Positions 25,501 through 38,600 of a stretch of DNA of 64,000 nucleotides are shown here, in pieces. Source of the DNA: Brachynemurus nebulosus (taxonomy: Eukaryota; Arthropoda; Insecta; Neuroptera; Myrmeleontidae); assembly GCA_035578155.1 (NCBI GenBank), contig JAPWDM010000047.1:310001-374000 (forward strand). Direction: 5' to 3'. The notes below the pieces were generated by a model. The model worked only from the letters and a program-made list of their open reading frames with translations. It was not told the DNA's origin and did no database searches. The translations under genes were made by a program, and so were the position numbers. Each line of letters opens with the position of its first letter. Positions within the stretch are counted from its first letter, which is position 1.

Positions 25501-26232
25501 CGAATGGAACATGTCCACATTGTTCCAATAGTACTCAGTGCCACCGGGGTCATTCCACACACACTACACAATAGCTTGAGCCTCTTGGGTCTCCCAAAGT
25601 ACACATATGTCACTATGCAAAAGGCAGTGATCATAAACACATGTCGTATAGTACGGAAGTTCCTCAGTAATACGAATCCGACTGCGATATGTGAAAGCAC
25701 AAGATCTGCTTGTACTCCATCTGAGCCATCTACAGTGAGTGAACAGCACACTGACACTCATTTTACAGACACACAACACACATACATAAACACACAATAC
25801 GCTTACACTGAAACGCAAACACCTAACACACATACAGATCCAGATTCGTCTGATGGAGAGGGAGGATCGACCAACTGCCGCACTGTCACTGTTACCGCTC
25901 TGGTGCACAATCCTCCCCAACTCAATAACACACAAGGTCCGTCAACCTCTGTACCATCTAAACGCGCAATTCCAGGAACACCCGATCTTAATGAGCAATT
26001 TGATGAACCAGAACACATTTACACCAAGAAACGAAAAATAGAACGACACATCCACACACATACACGAACACACACACAAACACAAACAGTCCTTTCCCTT
26101 CCCTCTGTCCCTAATCCTACCTATTCTCTGAGGACACGAAAACGAACTAGGCATTCACAGCCGTCTGTCATTGAGCCAACATCTACGCTCCCACAAAAGT
26201 CTCGTCGTACGAACCAGTGTACACCAAAATAG
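22588..26232 (+). CDS. D2 reverse transcriptase / REL endonuclease, 1214 residues
   Basis: Catalyses target-primed reverse transcription in this lineage. Visible parts by residue: NWKAPGID at 291-298; ANYRPITCLP at 351-360; RT motif A FIDYKKAFDSVP at 423-434 with Asp425; motif B GIFQGDSLSPLWF at 485-497; motif C YMDD at 532-535; thumb YRYLGF at 601-606; CCHC knuckle Cys838, Cys841, His850, Cys855; REL endonuclease RPD at 923-925, Asp940 and K956-X3-Y960. After about residue 1020 comes a Thr/His/Gln-rich tail ending in basic stretches. All catalytic residues expected are present. The ATG at 22588 is probably internal; the natural start is 22042 across the stop. Confidence 0.93.
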   Translation: MESPTQNDTQQLVENEPDHHETAVNDTLLQKIELEFNTALTEFEGTDPTHRYLLPKQHTSRRLAEIVEILNNTILPKHLETCDNFIELHTAIYCGAVAAIRCNGSDVTPPVAHNSKEHKTPAWETRLNKRISNIRCNLGRITQYQQGTRSKRLNKYIHDILRKHTVHTQYEEPNKTLTEIRDTLHQKLTALAKRLRRYKTSTERRRQNQAFSRNERRFYQSLTNTVTDSNGLPEKNALHSFWANIWSNTIDHNDKASWNDTEYRNNEHLPEMPYTDITTEDVSRALQRSHNWKAPGIDNIQNYWLKHFTSTHKYLAEHFTLFIRTPNLTPKFLTQGITYMKSKNSDTKNPANYRPITCLPTVYKILTSCLAEKINEHCQINTILTEEQKGCRKRSQGCKEQLLIDSVVLEQAKGRKRNLYTAFIDYKKAFDSVPHSWLRRVLELYKIHPSIVNFLGTIMSDWRTTLHLSIGNEKTTSDLIQVRRGIFQGDSLSPLWFCLAMNPLSRLLNKTKYGYNVGTQTNSRHTISHLMYMDDIKIYAATKHQLQQLLGLSNEVSRDLCMEFGIDKCRTQCRSGGKRDAVAFELEPESVMQPMDEGESYRYLGFNQDERIDHSAVKQHLMQQYLTRVRRLLNTHLDGKKTIKAINTYAVPVLTYSFGVIKWTPTDLTNIEIKTRVLMTKYRIHHPKAAIERLTLPRAEGGRGVIDIRNTHNKQVHNLREYFYTKTHTSHLHNAIIQADKAYTPLNLSHTEMPDSFCPLVTKEDKIQQWMRKPLHGRHPHDLNQSNVDKAASHAWLSQGSLFPETEGFMLAIQDQVIHTKNYSKYILRDSSITSDSCRRCHSKPETIQHITAACTQLAQSEYKHRHDQVGKIIYQKLAVKHHLITDKTPYYKLTPKVVAENDSCRLYWDRSIITDKTINHNRPDITFVMKQTKTTYLIDIAVPNTHNLQKTHAVKLEKYTDLAAEIKQQWRMEHVHIVPIVLSATGVIPHTLHNSLSLLGLPKYTYVTMQKAVIINTCRIVRKFLSNTNPTAICESTRSACTPSEPSTVSEQHTDTHFTDTQHTYINTQYAYTETQTPNTHTDPDSSDGEGGSTNCRTVTVTALVHNPPQLNNTQGPSTSVPSKRAIPGTPDLNEQFDEPEHIYTKKRKIERHIHTHTRTHTQTQTVLSLPSVPNPTYSLRTRKRTRHSQPSVIEPTSTLPQKSRRTNQCTPK

Positions 26233-26440
26233 ACGCATAACACCTCGTTTCAAGCAACAACAACAACAATATAAGGAGTGATGTGACAAACCCGTCCGTG
26301 AATGTACTACGGTACTTTTACGGATTGGTTTGGCATATTACCCTTCCACAGAGCCTAATACCTTGCATAATGCCGGTATAGGTGAATGTTACCCAGTACT
26401 GTCCTACTGAGTAGTGAGCGCCAGGTTGGCGTAAAAGTCT

Positions 26441-26456
26441 ATAATAATAATAATAA
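26441..26456. repeat. (TAA)5 between D2 and D1'
   Basis: Short TAA tract marking the 3' edge of D2; it probably belonged to the same array as 21822-21950 before D2 inserted. Confidence 0.9.
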
Positions 26457-26817
26457 GGCTTGTAGATCTCACGCGAATATGTTAGCGGCGTCAATGCAGA
26501 AGGCAGTTATTATCGGGACGCTCCGCACGCTTCGGTCGCACGAGACGAACTTTTCCGGGGGTTCATGAACATCTTTGAATCCCCATGCCCCGTTTAGAGT
26601 GGGTCCTCGAACATCCATTGGACCTGCCCTCGAATCTCCCACTGCGAAGGTCTTGCAGCGAGGTTCGGGGATTTATTAGGTAGGGAAGACCAGGAAGGGG
26701 ATTCTGTATGACGGACATTACGTACCTGACTTGGAAGTACCTGACCTGGTATGCTGCACAGACACTTTTTCCTCCACCTGGGGGTTTATGAAGTGCAGTC
26801 GCATTTATTTCGTTAAC
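26457..26817 (+). mobile_element. D1-type 3' fragment (D1')
   Basis: Starts abruptly at GGCTTGTAGATCTCACG, matching D1 from 21457, and includes the end of the coding region (SHANMLAASMQKAVIIGTLR), the stop and the 3' UTR. It ends in imperfect TAA repeats. Either a separately inserted, heavily 5'-truncated copy or the remnant of an older array member. Confidence 0.88.
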
Positions 26818-26850
26818 ATAATAATAATAACAATAATAACAATAATAAAT
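26818..26850. repeat. Imperfect (TAA)n
   Basis: TAA units with CAA interruptions, the terminal tract of D1'. The interruptions suggest greater age than the pure 43-unit tract. Confidence 0.85.
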
Positions 26851-29800
26851 ATGACAATAAAATTTATTTAAAAAAGAGTTCAGTTTCTTTATAAAACAAT
26901 GAAAGGAGTTGTCATAACAAATACAGAAGATTCTATATGGTTATGACCAAATCCTGGTTGGAATCTAACTAATAACAAAATTTTCTATAGTGTTCAGTAA
27001 TTGTGAAGACCCGCCGATATTACAAAACGTGCATAACGAAGTTAATATACATGTCAATATAAACTTAAACAACATGTGTACGTTTTGTAAAGTGTCGCTG
27101 TCACAAAATTGTTTGGCTCCGCGAATCGAACAGGTGAATTACGTATAAATAAAACACTCCGTAATAAAATACAGTTATCGATAGAGGCAGTCACCAGTAG
27201 TTAGTAGCGGTCAATAGTAGAGAAAAAGAAAGGGTTGGTCGTCCTAGTGGCGACTGGCCCAAGTCGCCGAGGGAAAGGCATCCAGATGGGTTCCAAGAGT
27301 AAGTAGTTTATAGTTGACTTATTTTTCTTACCTTTGTATTCGTTTTAATTTAAGGGGGTTGCGGTATTTTATTTATTTAGTGTTAGAGCCGATTGCTAGT
27401 GGTTTCTGATTTTAGTTTTTTTTTTTTTTAAGTTTTGTTTGTATTTATATTAATTTAAGGGTTTATTTTTTGTTAAAAAATTTGTAGTATTTTAATTTGT
27501 GTTAGAGTTTTATTTAATGTTGTCTAGTGTTAGGTATGAATTTTTTTTCTTTAAATTTTATATAGGTACAGATTTTTATATAATCTGTTTTTCTATTGCA
27601 AATATAGATTAATAATTTTATAGAAAATAAGTTTATTATTTTACTTTTAAAAATTACCTTTGTTCACCATGCCTCCTCTACAACCTAGGGTACATCTGTA
27701 TCGTGCGACCCTAAATCGACTACTAGGCTCGATGCCCAACCCACAACTTTTCGTTGGTCCTAGGCAACCGCTCGACTAGGCCCAACAAACAAGCGGGCAG
27801 GTGAGTGTTAGGAAGAGTCAAGTGCAATAGAGGCACACGCACCTCCTGCTTCGTTACATAATTATGGGCTCGCAGATCCATGATTTATCACCCAAAGAAA
27901 ATTTATAAGTTTTGTAGAAAAAACCACTGTCTATTCCACCCTAAGTCAAAGTCAAAGTGTCAAATTAACCATTTGGCATATTGAACAACCAAACATTTTT
28001 TTAAATTAAAAATTAAGCTGTCTAGATAACAAAAACAATTTGCAATTCAATCAAAGCTGGTAGAAATTTGTGCTAAACCGCAGAGCTAATTAATGAACAT
28101 TAATTGAATCACTAATTTATTAGATTTTTACCAGGATTTGATTAAAATATAATAATATGCTGTCTCTTTTGTTTTAAAATTTAAACTAATTGGATTATAT
28201 CATACCGGTCAAAATTTTACAGTTAACGTTTGCACTAACTTCTGTTGCAGTTAACGCTTGCAGTTAATGTTTTAAATTTAAATTTTATTTTAAAGTTAGT
28301 ATTTTTTAAAACCATAAATAAAACAAAAGCTTTTAATAAACATAAATTCTGTTTTTATTTTGCTTCTATGTGTATTATGTACGCTGACTGTCTGTGCTAC
28401 GATATGTATTAAAATATGTATCTAACCAAATTAATCATGCAAATGGATAATGTATCGTAAACCATTAATTTTTATATAACGTTTACACAACAAACTTACA
28501 ATTGTGCAACTGTAATTTTGATAAATGTCATTTGGGACATCTGTTTCCTGCTATATGTGGCTTAGTAAACACCCACTATCTGATTCCTTTGTCGTCAACG
28601 ATATATGTATGCATGCACATAAACGCAGTACATATAGCAGCAATGCGAATCCACAGTGCATTTGGATAATGTGTGTGCGTGTGTGTGTGTGTGTGTGTAT
28701 GCGGTTCCATGGTTATTTCAATACCGATGAAATGTTTTATAATATATGCAAATATTTTGTTTAGATATTCACATTGTACTTAGACAAAAAATAAAATAAT
28801 TTCGAGATTCGCTGAAAATGTTTTTAGAACATTGGGACCAGTCATTAGACCCTGTACGTCGCGACGTCTTGATAAGTAACATCAACATTAATCCTCAAAG
28901 GCATTTTCTGCATTTCTGGTTAAAAGTTTTGAACGTTTTTATTTTTTTTAAATTTTTTCTTAATAATGGTAACAGTGTCGAGTTTAACATCCATTTTCCC
29001 ACAAGATGGGAAGGATCCCAGAGAGAGGAAAGATGGAAATACAAATAAACTCCTAGTAATATTATTCTCAATAATGCCGTTTCTCACATCTTAGTAGAGA
29101 TCCCCTCCCCCACAAAGGTTCATTCCGAGGAAGATTTTGAATCGTCCCATAAACAACAAATAAATTTAAAAAAATGGTTTGAAAGTTTCTGGTGGCTTCA
29201 CATTATAAAAGTGTAATAAAAAAAATAAAATTCATCTTTTTAAAGACCGTAATTAATTTTATGACTTATTTTGTTAAAAATCCCTTTATCCTTTTAAATT
29301 TTTCAATATTTTTAAATTGTATTAAAAAAAAAGTTTAAGTTCTATATAGATTTATATGCAACTTAACTAAAAGTTAATATTACATTATAAAAATGTGTAG
29401 AAATGTTGAAAGTATGTTATGAAAATTTATAGTGAATGCAATAGCAATAATTTTAATAATACATAGGCTAGTTTTATCCCGATTGAAGATTCCCGGTGGA
29501 AACAAAATCAACTGCTAAATCACATCCAACTAATTAAACCGAAGTCGATGAAATTTAGTACACAGAGAGACACTATTTACCCTGATTTTACACATGGTAT
29601 AATCATAGATCCTTGATATTTCTTGCATTCAAAATGTAAACTAGATTATGAGCTTTATTTTATCGGCTGATCGTGAATTGCATCCCGCGGTTGAAAAAGA
29701 TCGGCGCGACTCTAAAATTTCAATTCAACACAAAAAGGGAAACACACGAAGAGCATCCCGCGGTCAATATTTTATTGCTTTCAAAGGTGTAGTTGGTTAC

Positions 29801-31544
29801 AAATCATTACATGTATACAATTTATTTATTATTTTATATAGGTACCTAAAATAATTTTCAAAAATAATTTTTGAAAATTTAAAAAACTTGTCGTAGTGCG
29901 ATTTTAAGCCATTTTTGAAAAATTTACATAGTCATATTTTCAAAACGGCGGTGGGGCGGAATTTAATTAATTATATTTGATATTTTTTTTTTAATTATAC
30001 CTATAGTTAATTAGTAGTTTATTAATTATAAATTTAGAAGAAAAGAAACGCAATGTGACAGTGAAGAACGTGAAACTAGAATATGAGTACAATACTTCAA
30101 AGAATTTTATTGTTCTACTGAAAAAAAATTTAGGTTATTGAGAACTTCTACTGTACAAACTCTTTACTAATTTTTTGTTTTGTTAGTAGGTATATTTAGT
30201 TTTTTTAAAATTTAAAGTATTTAAAGATTAGAGATATTTAAAAAAAATACTCATTGTCAGTTAAAATAATCTTCTCAGGTTTTCGCAACTTTTTCGAACT
30301 TCTAGAGGAGTACAGTTAGCAGTATTCGTCTACACTGTACAGATTATGGGAAACAATTTATGGGAAATTTGTAGAGTACGTCAACATTTTTTTTTTAACC
30401 GATCAAAACGAAGTAATAGTGGTGGAAATTTTAAATTATGAAAAGTTAAAGCGCGGAAGCATATTTTTGTTTTGGAAAACTCAAATCTATTGATATTTTT
30501 CACAATTTTTTATAGTGACAACTGCATAATATAACACTTTTTTGAAACAAATTATTGTATAATTTATATGTAGAAAAAGATAAAAATAACAGAATAATGC
30601 GAAACACAAGTGAGTAAAGCGGCTCCGTTCACGCGGGGCCATTTAATATACTAGGCAAATTAGTTTGTATATCAAAATCCGTTTTCCAATTGTCCTAACC
30701 TATATACTTTGACTCCATTTAAAGTGTGATAATTAATAATAAAACGCAATTATTTTTAATAAAAATATGTGAGCGCGCTTTAACTCTTTAAGTACAACAA
30801 TTCTCAGCCGCATTTGTTTTTTTTTTTTCCGGCAAACATCGAAATTACAGCATGTTGACGTGCTCTACAATTTACCCCAACTTATTATAATGATGTTGCT
30901 TCCCAATTCAGCAACCAAAATTTATGCCCTCCTTTTAAATTCATAAGATTATAATGATTACGGAACGAATATTACAAGCCTTGTATATCTGTAGTCTGTA
31001 TCTAAATCTGTCTGTTTACCAAATTTGAGCTTGTAAACTATAACTAAGGCTGTTTTTATGACAAAACTAGTTACTTTAGACTAAATTAATTTTATCACTT
31101 TAAGTTGACTTTAACAGATATTTACCTACTTTATGTCGACTTTTTAATTTTACCAATTTAAATAAATGAATATTTGTTTAGAAACAATTGAATATCTTAA
31201 AGCTTAAAATTAAAGCTTTAAAGTGAGTTTAATTATTGAAGCAGCCCTTACATTGAGGAGAGAATCGACTAGAGAGAATGCTGTGTATTACAAATACATT
31301 AAGAAACTGAAGCAAAAAAATTGACTAACGTGATTACTTTAATGGCGGTCAAACCATTAATTTAATGGTTTAAATCGAATATTTATAAACAAGTCTCCGT
31401 GGTTACAAGATGGGTTTAATAAAATGGAGTCATGCTTCACAATTTAATGCCTGTGGTAGGTATCTTTATAGTCCAATAGCACTAATTTTAAGCCCTATCT
31501 CACTAAACATTAATTTTAGAATAGATATAATAAATTTTTAAAAA
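26851..31544. other. Unassigned AT-rich region, only weak gene-like signals
   Basis: Not duplicated elsewhere in the window. Weak signals: a TATA-like TATAAATAAA at about 27146; a GGCGACT/AGTCGCC hairpin at about 27249-27268; donor-like AGA|GTAAGTAG near 27297; an ATG in good context at 27669 (CACCATG) opening 36 codons; and donor-like CAG|GTGAGT near 27798. No frame stays open to that donor, so a coding exon is not supported. At 29480-29780 ATCCCGCGGT occurs twice with GATGAAATTTAGTACACAG nearby, perhaps a decayed repeat. Frames at 28818-29048 and 29648-29854 have no recognisable domain. Confidence 0.4.
28671..28698. repeat. (GT)n microsatellite
   Basis: About 14 GT units with one C interruption. 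Confidence 0.95.
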
Positions 31545-32114
31545 CGCCGTGAGCAGCGGAGCCCCATCACGGAAGTCGAATTTTTCCTTTCATCTTCGGT
31601 ATTGAGTGTCTACAAGCGAAATATAATTGAAAGTCCACAAGCGATTTGTAATTTTGGTGGTTTCAAAACTGATGATGAGTGTCCGGTTGATCGGGGCTTT
31701 AAAAAAAGGTTTTAAGTTTTTAAGGGCTGAATCTTAGTAAATTTCAATTTTGTGCCGATAGCAGTTAACAGGGAAAAAGCCAACACAATTCGTACGAGGG
31801 CATTTCTATCATATATTTTTAAATATTCAAAAAGGAACTTAAATAGTAAACTGGAAGGCTTTTATGAAGATATTTTTTCTTTCCAAAAAAATCCAAAATT
31901 TCTATTTTATAAATAAACAGTGACTTTAATAACATTTTCAAATTACTTAATATGTATGTATTTCATTTGTTAAAAAATTGTATTCACTCTTTAGTCGAAT
32001 TTTCTCCGAAAAATTAGACTTATACAGTCTATACGATAAGAGCTGCGAGAGGCGAGAGTAGGGGCGCTATCCGTTTTCGGACCCGTAGAACACGAATATG
32101 TAGAAAAAACAATG

Positions 32115-32118
<4 letters not shown>

Positions 32119-32189
<71 letters not shown>
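32119..32189. repeat. (TA)n left of the Tc1-like MITE
   Basis: Left half of the family A internal tract, split by the MITE. Confidence 0.95.
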
Positions 32190-32191
<2 letters not shown>

Positions 32192-32896
32192 AGGTGGCCA
32201 GAATTATGTACCGTAATTGCTAGAGCTGGTAGTACGTTCAAAAATAATGGTACCTGTCCATGTACACTTTTTTTCAAAACTCAATAATAAGGGAGATACA
32301 ACTCTGTAAAAGGGTGTAACGAAAACCATTATTTCTTAAATATTTTCCAAACGCTTTTGAATAACGGATTGATATTAGGGGTACTTATGCTGCGTTAGAA
32401 GGATTAAATTTATGTGAACACTTATTCCACCACTCATGACTAAGGGGTGGTTTTGGGTGGTAGGTGTGAGTTATCACGTCTTTTCTTTTTTAACTTGCAA
32501 TTATTTAAACAAGATCCTTGGCAATATGATTCCTCAGACAATTTCACGCAAAAAAGGTATACTTGTTACATTTCGATAAATATTACCGTTTTCGAGTAAT
32601 CTAAAGTAGAAGTATCTATTTCCAAATTATCCCCTAATCTTAAGTGATGGAATAATTGATACCATAAATGTAATTATCTTAATGTTCATACGCACCCCTA
32701 GATTATGAATCGAGTAATCAAAAGCGCCCAAAATTGTTTTTAAAAGAAGAAGTTAGTTTCGTTCCACCCCTCTACATTTTACCCCTCTGCTTTATTTCCC
32801 TTATCATTGAGTTTTGGAAAAAAGTGTAGATGAAAAGGTACCATTATTTTTGAACATACTATCAGCTCCAGCAATTACGGTACATAATTCTGGACC

Positions 32897-32902
<6 letters not shown>
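32190..32902. mobile_element. Tc1/mariner-type MITE inside the TA tract
   Basis: Inverted ends of about 110 bp: CAAGGTGGCCAGAATTATGT on the left and TAGGGTGGTCCAGAATTATG on the right read inwards; both continue through ACCGTAATTGCT and AAATAATGGTACC. TA lies on both sides, though the duplication cannot be proved within a TA tract. No transposase frame in the ~490 bp interior. Confidence 0.85.

Positions 32903-32983
<81 letters not shown>
32903..32983. repeat. (TA)n right of the Tc1-like MITE
   Basis: Right half of the split tract, followed by the family A core at TTCCCGCCACC. Confidence 0.95.
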
Positions 32984-32985
<2 letters not shown>

Positions 32986-35089
32986 CCGCCACCTTTTAAT
33001 TTGTGTAGGGCCCCCCTATGGAAGTTAAGAGATGAAATTTGGTAAATGGGGCTCATTTTCGAGGCACCTCATACTGTCAAAGTGGGATCAAATTTTGGGC
33101 AAATCTTTTTTCTGACCCGATCGTAAAGGGGGTGGTGGGGGGCGGAAAAGCCATAAAACTTTTCCAAACCGGTTTTAAATAATGTTTCGGTCAATTATCT
33201 ACAACATATCCAAAATTCAGCTTCCTAGGATGATTTGGTGGGAGTAGAGGGGGGAAAAACGATTTTCGCTGAATCTAACAGGCCCCCAGCCCCCCAGAAT
33301 TAACGTAGAGGGTTGAAATTTGGTGTGTTGATAAAGTTCGTACCTAGGTTGTGCTTTTTGGAGGTTTTAATATTTTACCCCCACCCCCCTCATTTTTTAG
33401 CTACAATTTCATGCATTTTCGACGTTTTCGAAGTTTGTACCACTCGCACAGGTCACCCAAATAAACCTAGAGGGCTGAAATTTTGTGTTCGGATTGAGTT
33501 AGTATCAAGGGGGTGCCTTTTGGGAGTCTCGACTTTCAAACCCTACCGCCACCATTTTTATACCCAAAAGAACATGATTTTTCGTGTTTTTTAACAGTTT
33601 CGTTCGGGTCAAAATCTCCCCAAATAAACCTAGAGGGCTGAGAAATGTTATTAAAGTCACTGTTTATTTATAAATTAGGAATTTTGGATTTTTATTATTT
33701 ATAAAATAGAAATTTTGGATTTTTTTGGAAAGAAAAAATATCTTCATAAAAGCCTTCCAGTTTACTATTTAAGTTCCTTTTTTAATATTAAAAAATAAAA
33801 CACAAAGGCAATTGGCAGATAAGCATGGATAGAAATGCTCTCGTACGAATTGTGTTGGCTTTTTCCCTGTTAACTGCTATCGGCACAAAATTGAAATTTA
33901 CTGAGATTCAGCCCTTAAAAACTTAAAACCGTTTTTTAAAGCCCCGATCAACCGGACACTCATCATCAGTTTTGAAACCACCAAAATTACAAATCGCTTG
34001 TGGACTTTCAATTATATTTCGCTTGTAGACACTCAATACCGAAGATGAAAGGAAAAATTCGACTTCCGTGATGGGGCTCCGCTGCCCACGGCGTTTTTTT
34101 TAAATTTTTTAAAATTACTATTTGCCTACTTGTATTTAGAATAAAAGTAATGCATTTAAAACACATTTAACAATAGCATTCAATTCCGATGTAAAAATGG
34201 AAGAAGTGGGGGGAAAAGTAATGTGGACTCCCTCAAAGGTACTAGCTGGATACTAACTGAATACACGTAGAAAATTTCAGCCCTCTAGGTTTCCTTAGAG
34301 AGTCTCTAGACGTGTTAGAAAACAAGCAAAGAATTAAGGAAATATTGGCGTAAAAATCGTGGGGGTAAGGGTTAAAAGTTGAAACCCCCAAAAAAACAGT
34401 GTCTGGCTATTAGCTTAACCTGTACACAAAATTTCAGCCCTCTAGGTTTATCTGGGGAGATTTTGACTCGAACGAAACTGTTAAGAAACAAGAAAAATCA
34501 TGTTCTTTTGGGTATAAAAATAGTGGCGGTAGGGTTTGAAAGTCGAGACTCCCAAAAGGCACCCCCTTGTTACTAACTCAATCCGAATACAAAATTTCAG
34601 CCCTCTAGGTTTATTTGGGTGACCTGTGCGAGTGGTACAAACTTCGAAAACGTCGAAAATGCATGAAATTGTAGCTTAAAAATGAGGGGGGTGGGGGTAA
34701 AATATTAAAACCTCCAAAAAGCACAACCTAGGTACCAACTTTATCAACACACCAAATTTCAACCCTCTACGTTAATTCTGGGGGGTTGGGGGCCTGTTAG
34801 ATCCAGCGAAAATCGTTTTTCCCCCCTCTACTCCCACCAAATCATCCTAGGAAGTTGAATTTTGGATATGTTGTAGATAATTGACCGAAACATTATTTCC
34901 AACCGGTTTGAAAAAGTTTTATTGCTTTTCCGCCCCCCACCACCCCCTTAAAAGTTGGGTCGGATCAAAAATTTTCCCAAAATTTGACCCCACTGATAGT
35001 ATGAGGTGCCTCGAAAATGAGCCCCATTTACCAAATTTCATCTCTTAACTTCCATAGGGGGGCCCTACACAAATTAAAAGGTGGCGGGA

Positions 35090-35094
<5 letters not shown>

Positions 35095-35175
<81 letters not shown>
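35095..35175. repeat. (TA)n of the minus-strand family A
   Basis: About 40 TA units in the position expected for family A, about 127 bp from the element start at 35302. Confidence 0.96.
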
Positions 35176-35179
<4 letters not shown>

Positions 35180-35374
35180 CATTTTTTTTCTACATATTCG
35201 TGTTCTACGCGTCCGAAAACGGATAGCGCCCCTACTCTCGCCTCTCACCGTTCTTGTCGTATAGACTGTATAAGTCTAATTTTTTCAAGGAAAAATTCGA
35301 CTAAAAAGAGATTCTTGTAGTGATTACCGAGGAGAACATTTGTGCAAAATGTGAACTCCCAGAAATGTTTTTTT

Positions 35375-37482
<2,108 letters not shown>

Positions 37483-38009
37483 TTTTTATATTGTTTAAAC
37501 AATATTAAAAATTCATAAATAGCGTTTTTTTACCTTTCACCGCTTACGTAGCGAGAACGGTGATAGATACATTAAGAAGTGTTAAGACCTTTCTTGCAGA
37601 GAATCGAATTCTCTACAAAAAAGTCTGCGAGAGCACCTGTGTATCTTATACAGGTGAAAAGATACAGCGCTCCCAATGCGCACTCAAAAATCCACTTTTT
37701 CTAGCGTTCCGACAGGGTGTGCCGTCTGGAACCTTACCGGAACGTTAGAAAAAGTGAATTTTTGAGTGCGCGTGTGGAGCGCTGTATCTTTTCACATGTA
37801 TAAGATAAACAGGTGCTCTCGCGGACTTTTTTGTAGAGAATTCGATTCTCTACAAGAAAGGCCTTAACACTTTTTAATGTATATGTCACAGTTTTCGCAA
37901 CGTAAGCGGTGAAAAGTAAAAAAACGCTATTCATGATATAAAAATCATTTCCGGGAGTTAACATTTTGCACAAATGTTCTCCTAGGCAATCCCTACAAGA
38001 ATCTCTTTT

Positions 38010-38600
38010 AAAAAATTTTTATGTCTATTCTAAAATTAATGTATATAGATAAAATTTAGTGCTATTAGACTATTAGGAAACATAATATTATGTTAATATG
38101 TTCGATTCAGTACTCAGTGAGCCCTTACATGTAATACACACGTCATGTAATTTCAGTGATGTACATATTATGTAAGTTATATATTTTTGTTATTTACCTA
38201 TTGTATTTGCTCGAATAATATTTACCATGGTAATAATTGGAAAGGAATTTTAGGTGCTGTTATATAATATTTTTATATACATACAATGTGGTTTGGTTGT
38301 ACAGACCATTATTTGACCAAGAAGATTGATGTAATGTGATCACTCAAGCTCAAAATAATTCATATACCATACAAGTTGATATCAAATTGACTCAGTGTTT
38401 GCCTCTACTCCACGCTCATCATGCTCATATCTACAGAATGTTAGTACTTGATAATATGGGAGTGCTATAGAATAACTTACTGCAATACAACGTAATCGAC
38501 AGTCAGTGTCTGGAGAAAATGTAAATGTATGTATTATACAGGGTTAGTCAAAAGTATGGAAACGGTGAAATATCTCAGCGGGAAAGCATTTTTGGGCTAA
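38010..38600. other. No feature seen (copy 2)
   Basis: Counterpart of 2767-3357. Confidence 0.5.

Larger units (their letters stand above)
31993..34093 (+). mobile_element. Family A element inserted in the T-run of another family A
   Basis: Starts AGTCGAATTTTCTCC, has (TA)n holding a Tc1-like MITE, monomers, a deletion of several monomers relative to A1 (junction near 33640), one tail copy, and ends with CCGTGATGG...CCCACGGCG. T-runs on both sides. Confidence 0.82.
31545..35302 (-). mobile_element. Family A element, split by another family A copy
   Basis: Minus-strand element: 3' hairpin CGCCGTGAGCAGCGG at 31545, tail to 31992, then an insertion, then the body 34094-35090 with monomers, (TA)n at 35095-35175 and the 5' start ending at 35302. 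Joining 31992 to 34094 restores the T-run seen uninterrupted in the other copies. Confidence 0.82.

Noticed and set aside
22849..26154. Many 60-123 codon frames on the minus strand and in other frames across the D2 region
   Set aside because: Shadows of the conserved 1214-residue frame; they carry no motif of their own.
26866..26890. Pogo-type end AAAAAAGAGTTCAG after D1'
   Set aside because: Matches the 11355 end over about 13 bases only and has no partner; probably chance or a tiny remnant.
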